A stretch of 64,000 nucleotides of DNA, taken from assembly GCA_021432635.1 (NCBI GenBank), contig MU270016.1, positions 1,259,905 to 1,323,904 on the forward strand, read 5' to 3'. This DNA comes from Thozetella sp. PMI_491. Its lineage: Eukaryota; Ascomycota; Sordariomycetes; Chaetosphaeriales; Chaetosphaeriaceae. Under the pieces are notes generated by a model. It saw only the letters and a program-made list of their open reading frames with translations. It did no database searches and was not told where the DNA came from. This document shows positions 11,163 through 22,151 of this stretch, piece after piece. Position numbers and translations under genes: made by a program. Numbering within the stretch: the first letter of the stretch is position 1; each line of letters begins with the position of its first letter.

Positions 11163-12855
11163 ATGACAATTAAGTCCCAGACGGCTGAAACCCGAAAATG
11201 GCATCACTGGTATTCCCCGGATGACACCCCGGAGGAGCGCCGAGTTCTGTTGAAACTCGATCTTATCATCCTCCCTATTGCCTTGTTATCCTTCTGGATA
11301 AAAAATATGGACTACAGTAATATTAGTATGTGCGTTTCGTCTACCGTCAATTACCGCTGCCAGTATTAACCCCAAGCATACAACGCATATGTGTCCGGGA
11401 TGAAAGAGGAATTAGGATTCGACGGCAACGAGCTCGTCGAGCTGCAGACACTGTTTACTGTTGCGACGGTCGTGATGCAGATACCGTTTGCGTATCTTTT
11501 CACCAAAGTACCCCTTCATGTCCTCATACCAACTATGGAACTATTGTGGGGGGTCTTCAACCTCCTGCAGTATCGAGCCAATTCTTTCGGCGAATTGGTG
11601 GCATATCGCTTTATGGTGGGAGTATTCGAGGTAGGTCAGGCCCCGCTTGGATAGCAGAAACAACCCGTGCCAACATTTTCGTCACAGAGCGCTTTCTTTC
11701 CAGGGATGCAATTCGTCCTCGGTTCCTGGTATCGTGGCGATGAGATCGCTCGTCGGGGGGCGTTCTTCTATGTCGGACAGACGGTTGGAGCCATGTCGAC
11801 AGGACTACTCACTGGCTCCATCGCCACAACATTCGGTGGACGCAATGGTCTTTCCGGGTGGCGATGGATGTTTATCTTCACCTCGGTCATCACGTTTCCC
11901 ATTGCATTGCTGGGCTATTTCTTATACCCCGGCACGCCTCAGAAGCCGAACAAAATCTTCCTGACGGATGATGACCTTAAAGTTGCCCGCAGCCGGCTTC
12001 GAAGGTACGGCCACGTCGACAACGATGGCCCACTAGGGAATACGAACCTGGATTGGGCCACTGTCAAGAAGACACTGCGTGGTTGGAAGATCTATGTACT
12101 CACACTGTGGGACATTGTGTTCTGGGCATCGGGGCTACACGTCTCGGGCGGCACATATCTTCTCTGGATCAAGAGTCTAGGACGTTATGGAGTTGCAGAC
12201 GTGAACAACCTAGGCTCTACCGCGGCGGCGATTGGTATATTCTACCTCTTCCTGTTCGCCTTCGCCTCCGATATGTTCCTGGGAAAATCTTGGGCTTTAT
12301 CCCTTTCTTATGGCTGGAACATGATCGGGCTCGTCATTCTCGTCGTTTGGAACGTCCCCGAGTCAGCCAAGTGGTTCGCGTACAACACCCTCTACGGCGC
12401 CACCGTTATATCTCCCGTCTTCCACGGATGGGCGAATGATATCCTAAAGCACAACACAGCAGAGAGAGCCTTTGTATTAGTCACCATGAACTGCGTCGCG
12501 CAGGGCATGTCTGCATGGATTGCGCTGCTAATCTTCCCCACCGTGGAAGCTCCTCGATTCACAAAAGGGTTCAGCTTCACGCTTGCAGTTTCGTTTGTGT
12601 TCCTCGGCATCACACAAATAGTTCGACATCTACACAAACGCCAAGAGTAAGTGTCCTGAGACCTATTATCACCCCTGATGGGCTACTAACGCAGTATACA
12701 GAGCGCTGGCTCGGGACGCCGGATCTGACCTGTCAACTGTGGATCCCGCGGTTGATCAGGACCTCGACAAACCCAAAGATGTTGCCTCTACCGATATATC
12801 TCCTCCACCAGAGGATGATAAGCCAACCCAGGCTCAAGGAGGTGCAGAGCCGTGA
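11163..12855 (+). CDS. MFS transporter, allantoate/anion:cation symporter (Dal5-like) family
   Basis: Exons 11163-11325, 11377-11630, 11688-12646 and 12702-12855 give 509 residues. After a hydrophilic N-terminus, TM1 starts LDLIILPIALLSFWIKNMDY, followed by NAYVSGMKEELGF, typical of the Dal5/Tna1 branch (allantoate, nicotinate, vitamin and other organic anions). FYVGQTVGAMSTGLLTGSI and RWMFIFTSVITFPIALLGYF mark TM5 and TM6. The last intron (donor 12647, branch GCTACTAAC, acceptor ending 12701) adds a 51-residue acidic, Pro-rich cytoplasmic tail, DDKPTQAQGGAEP, that would be missed without splicing. The acceptor before exon 2 is AAG rather than YAG and is the least certain junction. Divergence from the FMN monooxygenase gene suggests it imports that enzyme's substrate, which is inference. 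Confidence 0.9.
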
Positions 12856-13743
12856 TATGCCAATGGCAGCGGTCAGACTCTACTAACTAGTTACCTGCTA
12901 TGCGCATCTTCTGTGGCCTCCTCCTGTCAGCTGACAAATTTCGGAGAACACCCCAGTCGGTGCTTGTGCGGGACAAGAAGGCTGATGCCTGAACCAGCGT
13001 AACTCCTACAGTGATACAGCAATGTTTTCGTGTCTAAAGCAGTGATTGATGCGAAAAGGCGGTACAATAGAATAGCATCTGAGACGCTGGATTACCACCT
13101 CTTTTCGTGGCAGAATAACGGAAAAGGTCTGCGTAGCTCAAAGGCTCATGAATCAAGCTCAGGCGGCTAATGGGATTCCGAACGGCTCGCAAGGGCAGCA
13201 CCTCTTCCAATTATCAGCTTTTATGCCCATATTTCTACTACAATTATCCCATTCCCCCACATTCCCTCGACACGCGGAAATCCATATGGGTTTTGTACCT
13301 AAGGCTAGAGCGCTTCACGCTAGCCGTGTATCTAGATATCGATCATTCTAAATATCGACTAAGCATCATATAGTTCTTTCCATTCCCAATAAAATACGCT
13401 CATGTCGCGAATAGTGGTTTCCACTAGCATTCGCCCAGTTCGCGCTGGCACTGGCCATCAATGCAGCAACCATTGTGACCGAAGCACCTGAGATAGCCGT
13501 TGTCGTTGCTAACGGCATCGTCTACACATTATCCAGTCAACTCCTCTCCAGTTACAAAACCCTCCAAGGATGATCTTACCAAGGTAGATACTCGAATAGG
13601 CATCGCCGCTAGTGCATCGAGAGTATAGATATAAACCATACCAAAGGTACGAATCCCGACAGCTGTAATAGTAGTTGCCCCTTGTGCGACAGAATCGGCC
13701 AGGTCAGCAGCAACACCCACGAGTGATGTGGGCATCCTATAAC
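12856..13743. other. Intergenic, convergent 3' regions
   Basis: These 888 bp lie between the ends of the MFS transporter and the minus-strand CVNH-like gene. I found no supported gene. An 86-codon minus frame at 13529-13789 lacks domain features and overlaps the CVNH-like gene in another frame. Confidence 0.5.
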
Positions 13744-14013
13744 CTACCACTCCTGAGGTTGCAGAGAGCCACCCCGGTTTACAATGCACTTGTTGAGATC
13801 AAGTTGGGTGCGCGCCGACTGGGCATCATCGCGCGTGAGGCACCAGCAGTCGAGGAAGTGGCCATGAATCAGCGTGCAGCTCCAGCAGCCACCTACCTCC
13901 CATCCCCGCTCCACAAGATCCGACTGACTAGAAGCAGGGGCCAAAGTTGGGGCCGGGCTAGCCATGGCGAGTGATCCGAAGGCCCAGGTAGCTGCGAGCG
14001 TGGAGAACTGCAT
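13744..14013 (-). CDS. Small secreted protein with half-length CVNH-like domain
   Basis: An 89-residue frame begins with a signal peptide (MQFSTLAATWAFGSLAMASP) and contains GGCWSCTLIHGHFLDCWC followed by TQLDLNKCIVNRGGSLQP. The second string closely matches the fungal cyanovirin-N homology (CVNH) consensus, where a C-x-C strand pair is followed by an S-x-DLNKCI-x-N-x-x-G-x-L segment. A complete CVNH domain has two such repeats (about 100 residues); only one is visible before the stop, and I saw no second repeat in the downstream 300 bp in any frame. It may be a single-repeat secreted lectin-like protein, a truncated gene, or one whose second exon I failed to find. A TATA-like motif lies about 107-112 bp upstream. 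Confidence 0.6.
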   Translation of the reverse strand: MQFSTLAATWAFGSLAMASPAPTLAPASSQSDLVERGWEVGGCWSCTLIHGHFLDCWCLTRDDAQSARTQLDLNKCIVNRGGSLQPQEW

Positions 14014-14599
14014 GATGCCTGCGAGTAGGAGTCAAGGTGAGAGAAGGGTATTCTGGGCACTCGTTGAGTGAGATTTGTCGATGGGATAATGGTCAGAAGA
14101 AAGACATCGCTGCCGGTTCTTATATCCTCAAGCCCTCAGATAAAAATGTTCACCTGGGTCTCGGCGAAATAAGATGCGGCCGCTGAGCACCGCTTCGCCC
14201 AGTTCCAAGATGTTGCTTCGTCCCATTTGCTGGGCCTCGTGCGTCTCAATTGAGTTTAGGCGATTTTCGGGCAAGGCAATTCAATACGGTAGTCGCATGA
14301 GCGGGTTCAATAAGCTAAGCTTACCACCTGCCAGTTCCTCGGTTTTAACGCTCTCATTGGCTGGAGGGGGCGACCCGGGACCGGATTAGTCGATCACACT
14401 AAATCTTCGAGTATGAAGCGCTCATTTTCGCTGGTTGCGTTGTGCTGTAAGTCCCAGTTTGGCAAAGCCAGTTTATCCCCTTAGATCTAATAGATGGTGA
14501 TGCTCCCACCTTCGTTGCACTTACGTTACTGCTGGCCCAAGTGTTAAAGACGACGTCAGTGAATGCGACGGTCGAGTGGTAGATCCCGAATCCTCCAGT
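14014..14599. other. Intergenic, divergent
   Basis: Apart from the TATA-like motif of the CVNH-like gene, I see nothing definite. A possible signal-peptide-like start at 14413 (MKRSFSLVALCC) may be the remains of the 5' end of the decayed DUF3176 gene. Confidence 0.4.
14120..14125 (-). promoter_or_regulatory. TATA-like box of the CVNH-like gene
   Basis: On the minus strand the sequence reads TATAAG within GAGGATATAAGAACC, about 107 bp before the ATG. Its position fits a core promoter element. Confidence 0.4.
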
Positions 14600-15838
14600 C
14601 CCGTTCCGACTACTGATCAAATCGAACTCTGCCCGCCTGCCCTACAGGGAACTGTACTTCTCCCAACATTTTCGCCGTTGGGATTTATACATCAACAGCT
14701 GACGTTACATCTTTTCGCGATGTTGAGTTCCTGCCTCTGTCAAATTTATCAAAATGGGATGCAAATGTTATTGGAAAATCATCTCCCAAAACCACTGCCG
14801 CCTACAAGGTCTCCCTTCCTGTCACCGGTGGGTTCAATGTTACACTTTGTTACGCCTTCTGCTTTCACCGCGGCCACGTTTTCTACAAACATATCGCTCG
14901 CCTTCCAACAAGACGAAGATATCCTTGCCGCAGGAGTACTTGAAACCTTCACTGTTTATACTGGAAATGCAACAATCGAGGCTAGTTGGACTTAAGAGGA
15001 AATTCGGCCCACCTTTCGTGCTGCGGATTATTACTGTCTTTTATGCCTGTGTCAAAGGGATAACTACGAACGTCATCGACGGTATTGGTCACACACGGGC
15101 TCTCCGTTCGACTTATGGTGTGTTGAGCCCTAAACTTGAGCCAAATTTCTTTACATCTGCATCAAGGGGTTAGCGTGGCGAGTTGGTCAGATTCGGTGCC
15201 ACTGGGTGCAACTGGGAGCTATCCCAGTGCCAATAAAGTATCTATGTCTACGGTTTCCACTGGCGCTATAGAGTCAAAGGATAACTACACAGCCTCATTA
15301 GAGATCTCACATCGGCGATAGATGTTGCTGTATCAGGGGTTCTAAGTTAAGTTGGAGCGGAACTGGGGGATTCGGGATATACCGCTCAAACCGCCGCATT
15401 CACTAGCGCCGTCTCACACTTGGGCCAACAGCAGCGTACTACCAACCCAAAGGTTACAAGTGCTTATCAACCCTGGCGAGATGCTTGCCAGTTCGGCCAC
15501 CAATACGTAAGATATTCTCACCAATGGCCACTTTCTACATGCATCCCGCTCGTGCCGTTCGCTGACCAGCGGCGGTGTATAGGATAAAGACTCTGCCTGC
15601 ATTTCTGCTAGACACCACTTCGTTTCCGGTACAAGGCACTGCCTGGATTGAGGAGACATATATCCATGTCCGGTGGGGATGGCTGGCTATTCTAGCCTCT
15701 CAGCTAACCGCAGGCATCGTCTTCTTAATTATTGACATTCTTCACACCGCTCGGGCGCAAACTGAGGCACTGAAAAGTTCGCCGTTTGCGACACTATTTG
15801 CCTTGGATGGGGATAACCATAAACTCAGCGGGGGCTGA
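14600..15838 (+). pseudogene. Decayed DUF3176-family membrane protein gene
   Basis: Family landmarks appear in order but in different frames. Near 14633 is LPACPTGNCTSPNIFAVGIY followed by TSTADVTSFRD, the Cys-rich P-x-CPTGNCT region of DUF3176 proteins. Near 14860-14994 is FSTNISLAFQQDEDILAAGV with ETFTVYTGNATIEASW. Near 14997-15050 is EEIRPTFRAADYYCLLCLC (the family's A-x-E-C-x-YYC region). At 15634-15838 is the C-terminal TM block GTAWIEETYIHVRWGWLAIL with a following helix. The switches of frame between them are not flanked by plausible introns, so at least two frameshifts and probably more damage are present. Nothing N-terminal is recognisable. An intact member would be a multi-TM protein of unknown function. 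Confidence 0.6.
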
Positions 15839-16608
15839 CTTCTGCCAAGGACAGACTCACAATAACCGAGATGGAAATAGCCATGGGGTAATTAAGGCGA
15901 GGCTAGCTCTGGGTAGTTGTCACACAAGCTATAGATTCAGGCCCAATCCCAACTCTCTCAAATATAGCGGCCCAAATATGCTTCCTGCTTGCACGCATTG
16001 GCTATAATTTCACGGGCAAGGTACCTATGTCAAGTAGGACCATCCTATGAGACGATAGGGAAATAAGCCTCCCGTCCCACCACGCGTTTAGGCCAGTTTG
16101 GGCTGACAGCGCTAGCCTGGACTTCACTAGGGTCCGGCGTGGTGGTACGTACTGTACATTTCTCGCCGAAAGGATTCATGAAACCGCGCCCCGGATTGGC
16201 TGTCTCGGCACTAGCCTTCAATACTGAGATGCTGCCAAGATCTCAGGAAAGCGGGTGTACATTGAAAGTGGCCCCCGTCATTTAACGGATCTGCAACCCC
16301 GTTCCCTCGTTGCCCCTTGCCAGAACTGACAGCTGTCCTGGGGACTGGATTGCTTTGTTTCTCGATCAGCTGCATTAGGTTTCCGATAGTTAACCACCCC
16401 TGGCCTTGCTGTTAGCCGCCCATGCCATAACCTCGCTATTGGCCGCCCCCCTAGCTTCGCTGCCCCTGTAGGTTGCACGACGAGAATACAGCCTCCGACG
16501 ACACTGCGGGTGATATAAAAGCCGCGCCTGCGTTCGGCCGAGCTGATACGCGATGCTCAGCACAGTCTTTATTGCCTCTACTGCGTAACTGACGCTCGAT
16601 AAGCCCTC
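15839..16608. promoter_or_regulatory. Intergenic region upstream of the heme peroxidase
   Basis: These 770 bp contain the peroxidase promoter, with a TATA box near its end. No coding frame is supported; open minus frames at 16390-16758 are shadows of the GC-rich peroxidase 5' end. Confidence 0.5.
16514..16521 (+). promoter_or_regulatory. TATA box of the heme peroxidase gene
   Basis: TATAAAAG lies 88 bp upstream of the peroxidase ATG, a good match in sequence and spacing. Confidence 0.6.
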
Positions 16609-18499
16609 ATGGCTGCCCGCACCGTCCTTTCCGTCGCCCTCGGCTGCGCGACCGCTGCCGCCGCCTACACATGGCCGGATCCGCGCATTGACGCTGTCGA
16701 GACGATCCTGTACGAGCACTCGAGCGGTCAAGTCCGTAGCATCGCGGTCGGCGTGCAAGGCTGCGGCCTAACACCAGGCGACTTGCCCCGCACTGGCCGG
16801 ACAAACTCTGCGGAATGGCTGCGTACCGCCTACCACGACATGGCCACTGCCGATGTAGCGGCAGGCACCGGAGGGATCGACGCCTCGATTTCGTTCGAAA
16901 CGGACCGCGGCGAGAACTTGGGCAAGGCATTCGCCGAGTCGTTCAACTTCTTTGCTCCCTTCCAGAGCCCCGGGGCGAGCATGTCGGATCTGATAGCCCT
17001 CGGCGCCTTGCAGGCCGTTGCGTCGTGCTCCAACGGATCCATCATCGTCCCGTTCCGCGCGGGCAGAATCGATGCCAACGGAGCGGGGCCGACCGGCGTC
17101 CCCGAGCCGCAAGAGGACTTGGCGACTCACACGTCCAAGTTTTCTAGGCAAGGATTCAACACCACCGAGATGATCGGACTGGTGGCTTGTGGACACACTC
17201 TCGGTGGTGTGCATGGAAACGACTTCCCCACCATTGTTGACGCCCCGAATGACCCTGTAAGTGGCACCATCTTCAATACCTGACCCGGGCTAACGCGTTG
17301 CTTCAGGCCACAGACGACAACAGAGTAGACTTTGATGCCTCGCCCGCAGTGTTCGATAACTCGGTGTAAGTGGTGCCGAACTATTGGACCTGCTTGTCGC
17401 TAATCGGACTGTGCAGTGCCACCCAATTCGTCAACAACGAGACACAGAACCCGCTAGCCTTTGGGCGCAACGAGACGACTCGATCCGACTTCCGCATCTT
17501 TGGCGCCGATGGTGGCGTTTATATTCGCCGCATGGCTGAGGATCCCGCGTTCTTCAACGCGCAGTGCCTCAGCCTTTTCGAGAGGATGCTGAACACTGTC
17601 CCGGCCAATGTCGAGCTCACAAAGCCGATCGCACCGATCCCGGTAAAGCCAAGAGATGTCAAGGTGGCCATCAACACCGATGGCACCCTCAGCGTCAGTG
17701 GCCAGCTTAGAGTGAGTGGCCACAGATATCCACTCTATTGGTCTCTTCCAAGCAAGCTTGCCCGCTAACTCGAGCCTCCCCGGCCTAACCTAGGTGATTG
17801 AAGACGGGAAAAGCACAACTGCTCGCAACGTCACCGTTGAGTTTAAGGCTCGCGACGGTACCCCGAGCTTTTCCGTTGCCGCATCATTGCTGAACGGCAA
17901 CATCAGAAACATCTACCCGAACTCCCCTTCGTTTTCGATGTACTTCTTCACAACGACCGCGAACTTGTCTACGGGCATCTCTTCGTTTAATGTCAAGGCT
18001 GAGGAAGGCGGCAATGTCGTGTTCCTCAACGACAATGGTGGTGCCGGTTTCCCAACCGATGACCACGTTGTCCAGCAGCTCTCGCGATCCTGCACGGTGG
18101 GCTCCGGCAACCCGAGTGCGGTCTGGGGCCTGAACATAACCTTGGCGGTAAGTACTTCTTCTCCACAAAAAATAGCCACTTTGAGAGTCAGGAGTCTAAT
18201 TCACCTCCTGACAGGTGCGGGATGATTTCCCAGTCTCGGACCTCAAGCTCTCGGTATCGTTCCCTGTTGCCCAGAACAATTCGATCGTACCGGCCTTCCA
18301 GACAACGCGGTCGACATTTACTAAGACTAGTTCGCTGACTGGGACCGGATACTCGCTGTGGAGTGCCGGGTTCAGGGCGCAAGGAAGCTCGCAGGCAGCC
18401 AAGCAGAAGCTGTACTATGACATCCTCGGGACTGGACCGAATGGGGCCTTCACGCAGCCTATGAACCCATGGGCCAATGCTGTTGGTAGTTGCTCATGA
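16609..18499 (+). CDS. Secreted class II-like fungal heme peroxidase
   Basis: Exons 16609-17256, 17307-17365, 17417-17711, 17794-18147 and 18215-18499 give 546 residues. A signal peptide (MAARTVLSVALGCATAAAA) precedes YTWPDPRID, the usual mature start in this family. The distal heme site AEWLRTAYHDM (Arg72, His76) is followed by GTGGIDASISFET, and the proximal site is GLVACGHTLGGVHG (His196). Between them lies DLIALGALQAVASC, and further on GRIDANGAGPTGVPEPQEDL. The C-terminal 250 residues form the beta-rich extension found in the ~550-residue ascomycete peroxidases (class II-like hybrid type). It should oxidise phenolic or other donors with hydrogen peroxide outside the cell. I see no Mn site or surface Trp that I could assign with confidence. 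Confidence 0.92.
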
Positions 18500-18910
18500 A
18501 CCGGGGTATTACCAAGCAGTCACGTCCTGTAACTGACTGAGCTACCTGGGGATGAGGCCAACAAAGGACAATCCGTATCGAATAAGTTTGTTCAAGGGTA
18601 CAGGTACCCTTGCTATATCGATAGGGGGGTATCTGATAGTGCCATAGCGCCCCAAACATCCACCAGGAGAAGATTCCCGCAAGTTGAGGCGCGGCGAAAA
18701 TTTGCCTCGGTATCGGGGTTATCGGATAGTAACATATGGAGTGTATCAAGTCCGAGAGTGGAATTTAGCCCTACACTAGCGGCAGTTCGTCCGAGAGGGT
18801 ATGGAAGCGATGATAGAAGTTCTTTCCGAAAACCTCGCTATTTGCTTTGGAACGATCAAAACGCTGCTCCAATAAACTAGAGCGTAATAGCAGAATCGGG
18901 AAAGATTATC

Positions 18911-18938
18911 TCTCGCTTGACTGTCTCTTGCTTGACTG
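18911..18938. repeat. Short two-copy tandem repeat
   Basis: TCTCGCTTGACTG is followed directly by TCTCTTGCTTGACTG. It is intergenic, with no known role. Confidence 0.6.
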
Positions 18939-19477
18939 TCGGGGCAATGGCACGATGGCACCTTTCGAGGACGGCGGCGGTGCGAAACTGCGAGCGTGTC
19001 TAGAAATGTAGCGACCCGACTAAGCTCTCCAAGTAAACTTTGGCGATGGAGCTGTCACTAATCTTGGTAAGTGCTGCACGGTAAGGGAACCCGGCCATTA
19101 TTGGGTTGTCGTGGTGGGCGGTGGCGTACAATATTATATCTGCGAACAATTGGACCGGAGATCAACGATGTGAGAGCTTTGGCGGGAAGGGGCAATTCGA
19201 ATACTCCGGAGCCAGGGGCGGCCATTCGGGAGCGGTATCCGGCTCTGCTTCGTAATCCTGTTTTGGCTACAAATGCTCGGAGAAAAAGGGCGAACTGAAT
19301 TGCCCGGAGACTAGTCTCCACTCTCCATTACCCTTTTCGGCGTAAACCCGCCTACGCCATGGCGCATTCCCTAACGGGGCCAATTATGGATGGTAATGCA
19401 AGGCAGGTATTGACCCGCGCCGACGGTAGTTGAAAACCAGAGACAAAACGCCTATGCACATTAATAATTCACTTCGA

Positions 19478-19500
19478 TGATATATATATATATGTATATC
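19478..19500. repeat. AT dinucleotide run, near-palindromic
   Basis: An (AT)n run bounded by GATAT and GTATATC lies upstream of the saccharopine-dehydrogenase-like gene. It could act as an AT-rich promoter element. Confidence 0.7.
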
Positions 19501-19622
19501 ATATTAAAGTTTCCCAGGTATAGACCATTACGAAAGCAGCTCGTCACGCATCACAGCATCTCTTCAGTGCTGCTCATTGCATACCGTAAAAGTCCGGCAA
19601 TTCAAAGCATAAGCCAACAACC

Positions 19623-21110
19623 ATGTCGGTCAAGAAGCACAGCCGCCAGTACGACCTGGTCCTTCTGGGGGCCACAGGTAAGGCTCCTTTTGTCTCCTGA
19701 TGCCACAAGGCAGCTCTCATGAATATTTAATATAGGCTACACCGGGACATTGACCGCTGAGCACATTACTGCAAATTTGCCTCCGGACTTGAAGTGGGCT
19801 GTAGCCGGCCGCTCAGAGGCAAAGCTGAAGCAGCTGGTGTCCGACTGCCAAGCTTTGCAGCCAAACCGTGTCCAGCCTGGTAGGGGAGAGACGCTCTCGT
19901 AGCCTCGAAACCGCGCTAATCCGAAGTTGCAGCCATTGAAGTGTGCGATGTCAACGACAAAGAGCTGAGCGCATTGGCCGGCAAGACCTTTTGTCTGATC
20001 ACTACGCTGGGCCCGTACTCTCGATATGGAGAGTATGCGTTCAAGGCATGCGCCGAGGCCGGCACGCATTACATAGACTCCACCGGCGAGGTTCCATTCA
20101 CACTCGATATGATCAAGAAGTATGAGGCCACGGCCAAGGCGAGCGGTGCTTGGATGTTTCCCCAGAGCGCCCTCGAGTCTGCCCCATCGGATCTCCTGAC
20201 ATGGGCGCTGGTGTCAACCATCCGGTCCAAGCTTTCAGCCCAGACGAGCGAAGTGGTGATGGACCTTCACCGACTAGAGTAAGTTCAGCCACACAATCAA
20301 CGCGGCTTGGAGAAGGGCTGACGAAAGTGACAGCTCGGCACCGTCTGGGGGCACTCTTGCATCCTTCATGAGCATGATGGAGGTCTATCCTACAAAGGCG
20401 CTTATGGAGATTACCAAGCCGTATGCTTTATCGCCGGTTCGAAACGATCATGTCCCGAAAAAGTCTCTTGTGACATCTATCACGGGAATGGTCAACGTGC
20501 CCGGTCTTGGCCTTCTCTCGACAAGCCCGACCGGCGTTCTTAATGCAGCCCTTGTGTCTCGGACCTGGGGCCTAACGAAGCAAGAGCCGAGCCTGCAGAA
20601 AGAGTTCTACGGTCCAAAATTCACTTACCAGGAGTTCATGAAGACTAGCAATATATTGACGGGAGTAGCGATGCACTATAGCCTACTGGGTGGCGTCACA
20701 ATGCTGATGATCCCGCCATTTCGCTCCCTGATGCGAAAGTTCGTCTTCAAGCCGGGCGAGGGCCCAGACAAGATCCAGGCAAAGAAGGACGTCATCGAGT
20801 TTCGAGCAGTCGCCAAGCCGGATCCCGAGAGCGAAGCGTCGAAGCGTGCTTTTGGTCGGCTTTCGTACACTGGTAGTATGTATTACTGTGAGTCTTTCAT
20901 GCTTGCCCTTTTGCACTAAGCCGAGAGGCTGACGAAAAAATGACAGTGACGGCTCTGCTCATGGCCCAGGGGGCCGCAACGATCCTGTACGACGAAACGG
21001 TAATACTAACGGGAGGCATCTTCACTCCTGCATGCCTTGGACAAGGGTTTATCGATCGAATTCGACAAGCTGGAGTGGAATTCGAAACGGAAATCCGGGA
21101 GGTACAGTAG
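19623..21110 (+). CDS. Saccharopine dehydrogenase-like NADP-binding oxidoreductase (trans-enoyl-reductase-like)
   Basis: Exons 19623-19677, 19736-19879, 19933-20278, 20334-20887 and 20947-21110 give 420 residues, with all phases consistent. The N-terminus YDLVLLGATGYTGTLTAEHI is the G-x-x-G-x-x-G Rossmann loop, followed by WAVAGRSEAKL. Then come CLITTLGPYSRYGEYAFKAC and GTHYIDSTGEVPF, hallmarks of the saccharopine-dehydrogenase-like family (TMEM-type proteins and the mycobacterial trans-acting enoyl reductase). A hydrophobic stretch near residue 290-310 (YSLLGGVTMLMIPPFRSLM) may associate with membranes or lipid droplets. The C-terminus ILTGGIFTPACLGQGFIDRI is the conserved end of the family. 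True lysine-pathway activity is unlikely; the substrate is unknown. Confidence 0.9.
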
Positions 21111-22151
21111 CCGAATTTTGGGACTCATCTACATCCCAACATCCGCTAGTACGGATTTAGCGTCGAGTGGCTCAGACTCTTCACGGCAACCCAACTTTCG
21201 AGTCGACTTGGCCACACGTAACCAACGATAGTAGTAACCTATTCTCATACTACCTACAACCTCCTTATCACCTTCCTCGGCGTTAGAACCGTACAAAGCG
21301 GGAACTCCACGCGGGTTATTTTTGATCGCGCTAAAATAGCTCTCTTAGAGGGTTATAAATCCATGGCCACCGAATACATGGTGGTCGCACCTTTCTCGTT
21401 CAGCAAATGTAGTACTGCGTAATTAGAATTCATTCATGGCGTTATCTTTCAGTGGATCCAACCCTCCGTACCTTATAAATCTAGCGCCTGCATATTTTGG
21501 TGAGGGGGTATAGCTCCCATGAATTGGTTGTGTTTTTGACATACTTTTAAGACCGTAAAGTATTCGGGAGATCATTGAAGCTCTGGCCTGGTTAGAGTAG
21601 GTACTGTAAAATCGAATTTTGAAATGTCGACTGAGTACCTGGGTAAGGTTTTCTTCGGCTTAGAACACGTTGCTTTCGAAACAAGTATTAGGGACGATGG
21701 ATCCCACTGGCGTACTCACTACCACTCTTGTAGGAGGCATCTAAGGAATCACCATCGTTTCGTCCAGCCCCCCAAAGGAACAAGGCGTACACTAGACTGG
21801 TTTGGTGACAGTTGTTCAAACAAGATAGCTGAGCAGGCTGAATCCCAAAACGTTCTAAATTTGGGCGTCAGCGCCTAGCTTTTCGGTCAACGCCTCGTAT
21901 TGGAGTGGCGTGGTAGCCCTCGAATGCGTACAATCCAATCCAATAATGTTCCGCAATTCCGCGTGCAAATCCTCCACAAATGTACGAATATGGTATAGTA
22001 AAATCTGATAACAACGGCATAGGGCAGACTGGGAGTTATAACTATTCGAGACGTAGTTCAACCATACCCCCGAACTGTAGCTTTTTATCCATTCCGATCT
22101 AATGTACCGCAATTGCCATCTTCACCTTGGCAGACGCCAGTCCTCGTTGTC
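21111..22151. other. Intergenic, no gene supported
   Basis: This 1.0 kb stretch, fairly AT-rich, leads to the STAND/ankyrin gene. Short frames here have no domain signal. Confidence 0.5.

Larger units (their letters stand above)
18500..19622. other. Intergenic with small simple repeats
   Basis: This 1.1 kb stretch has no supported gene. It holds a two-copy TCTC(TT)GCTTGACTG repeat around 18911-18938 and an AT-rich near-palindrome at 19478-19500, about 120 bp before the next gene. Confidence 0.5.
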
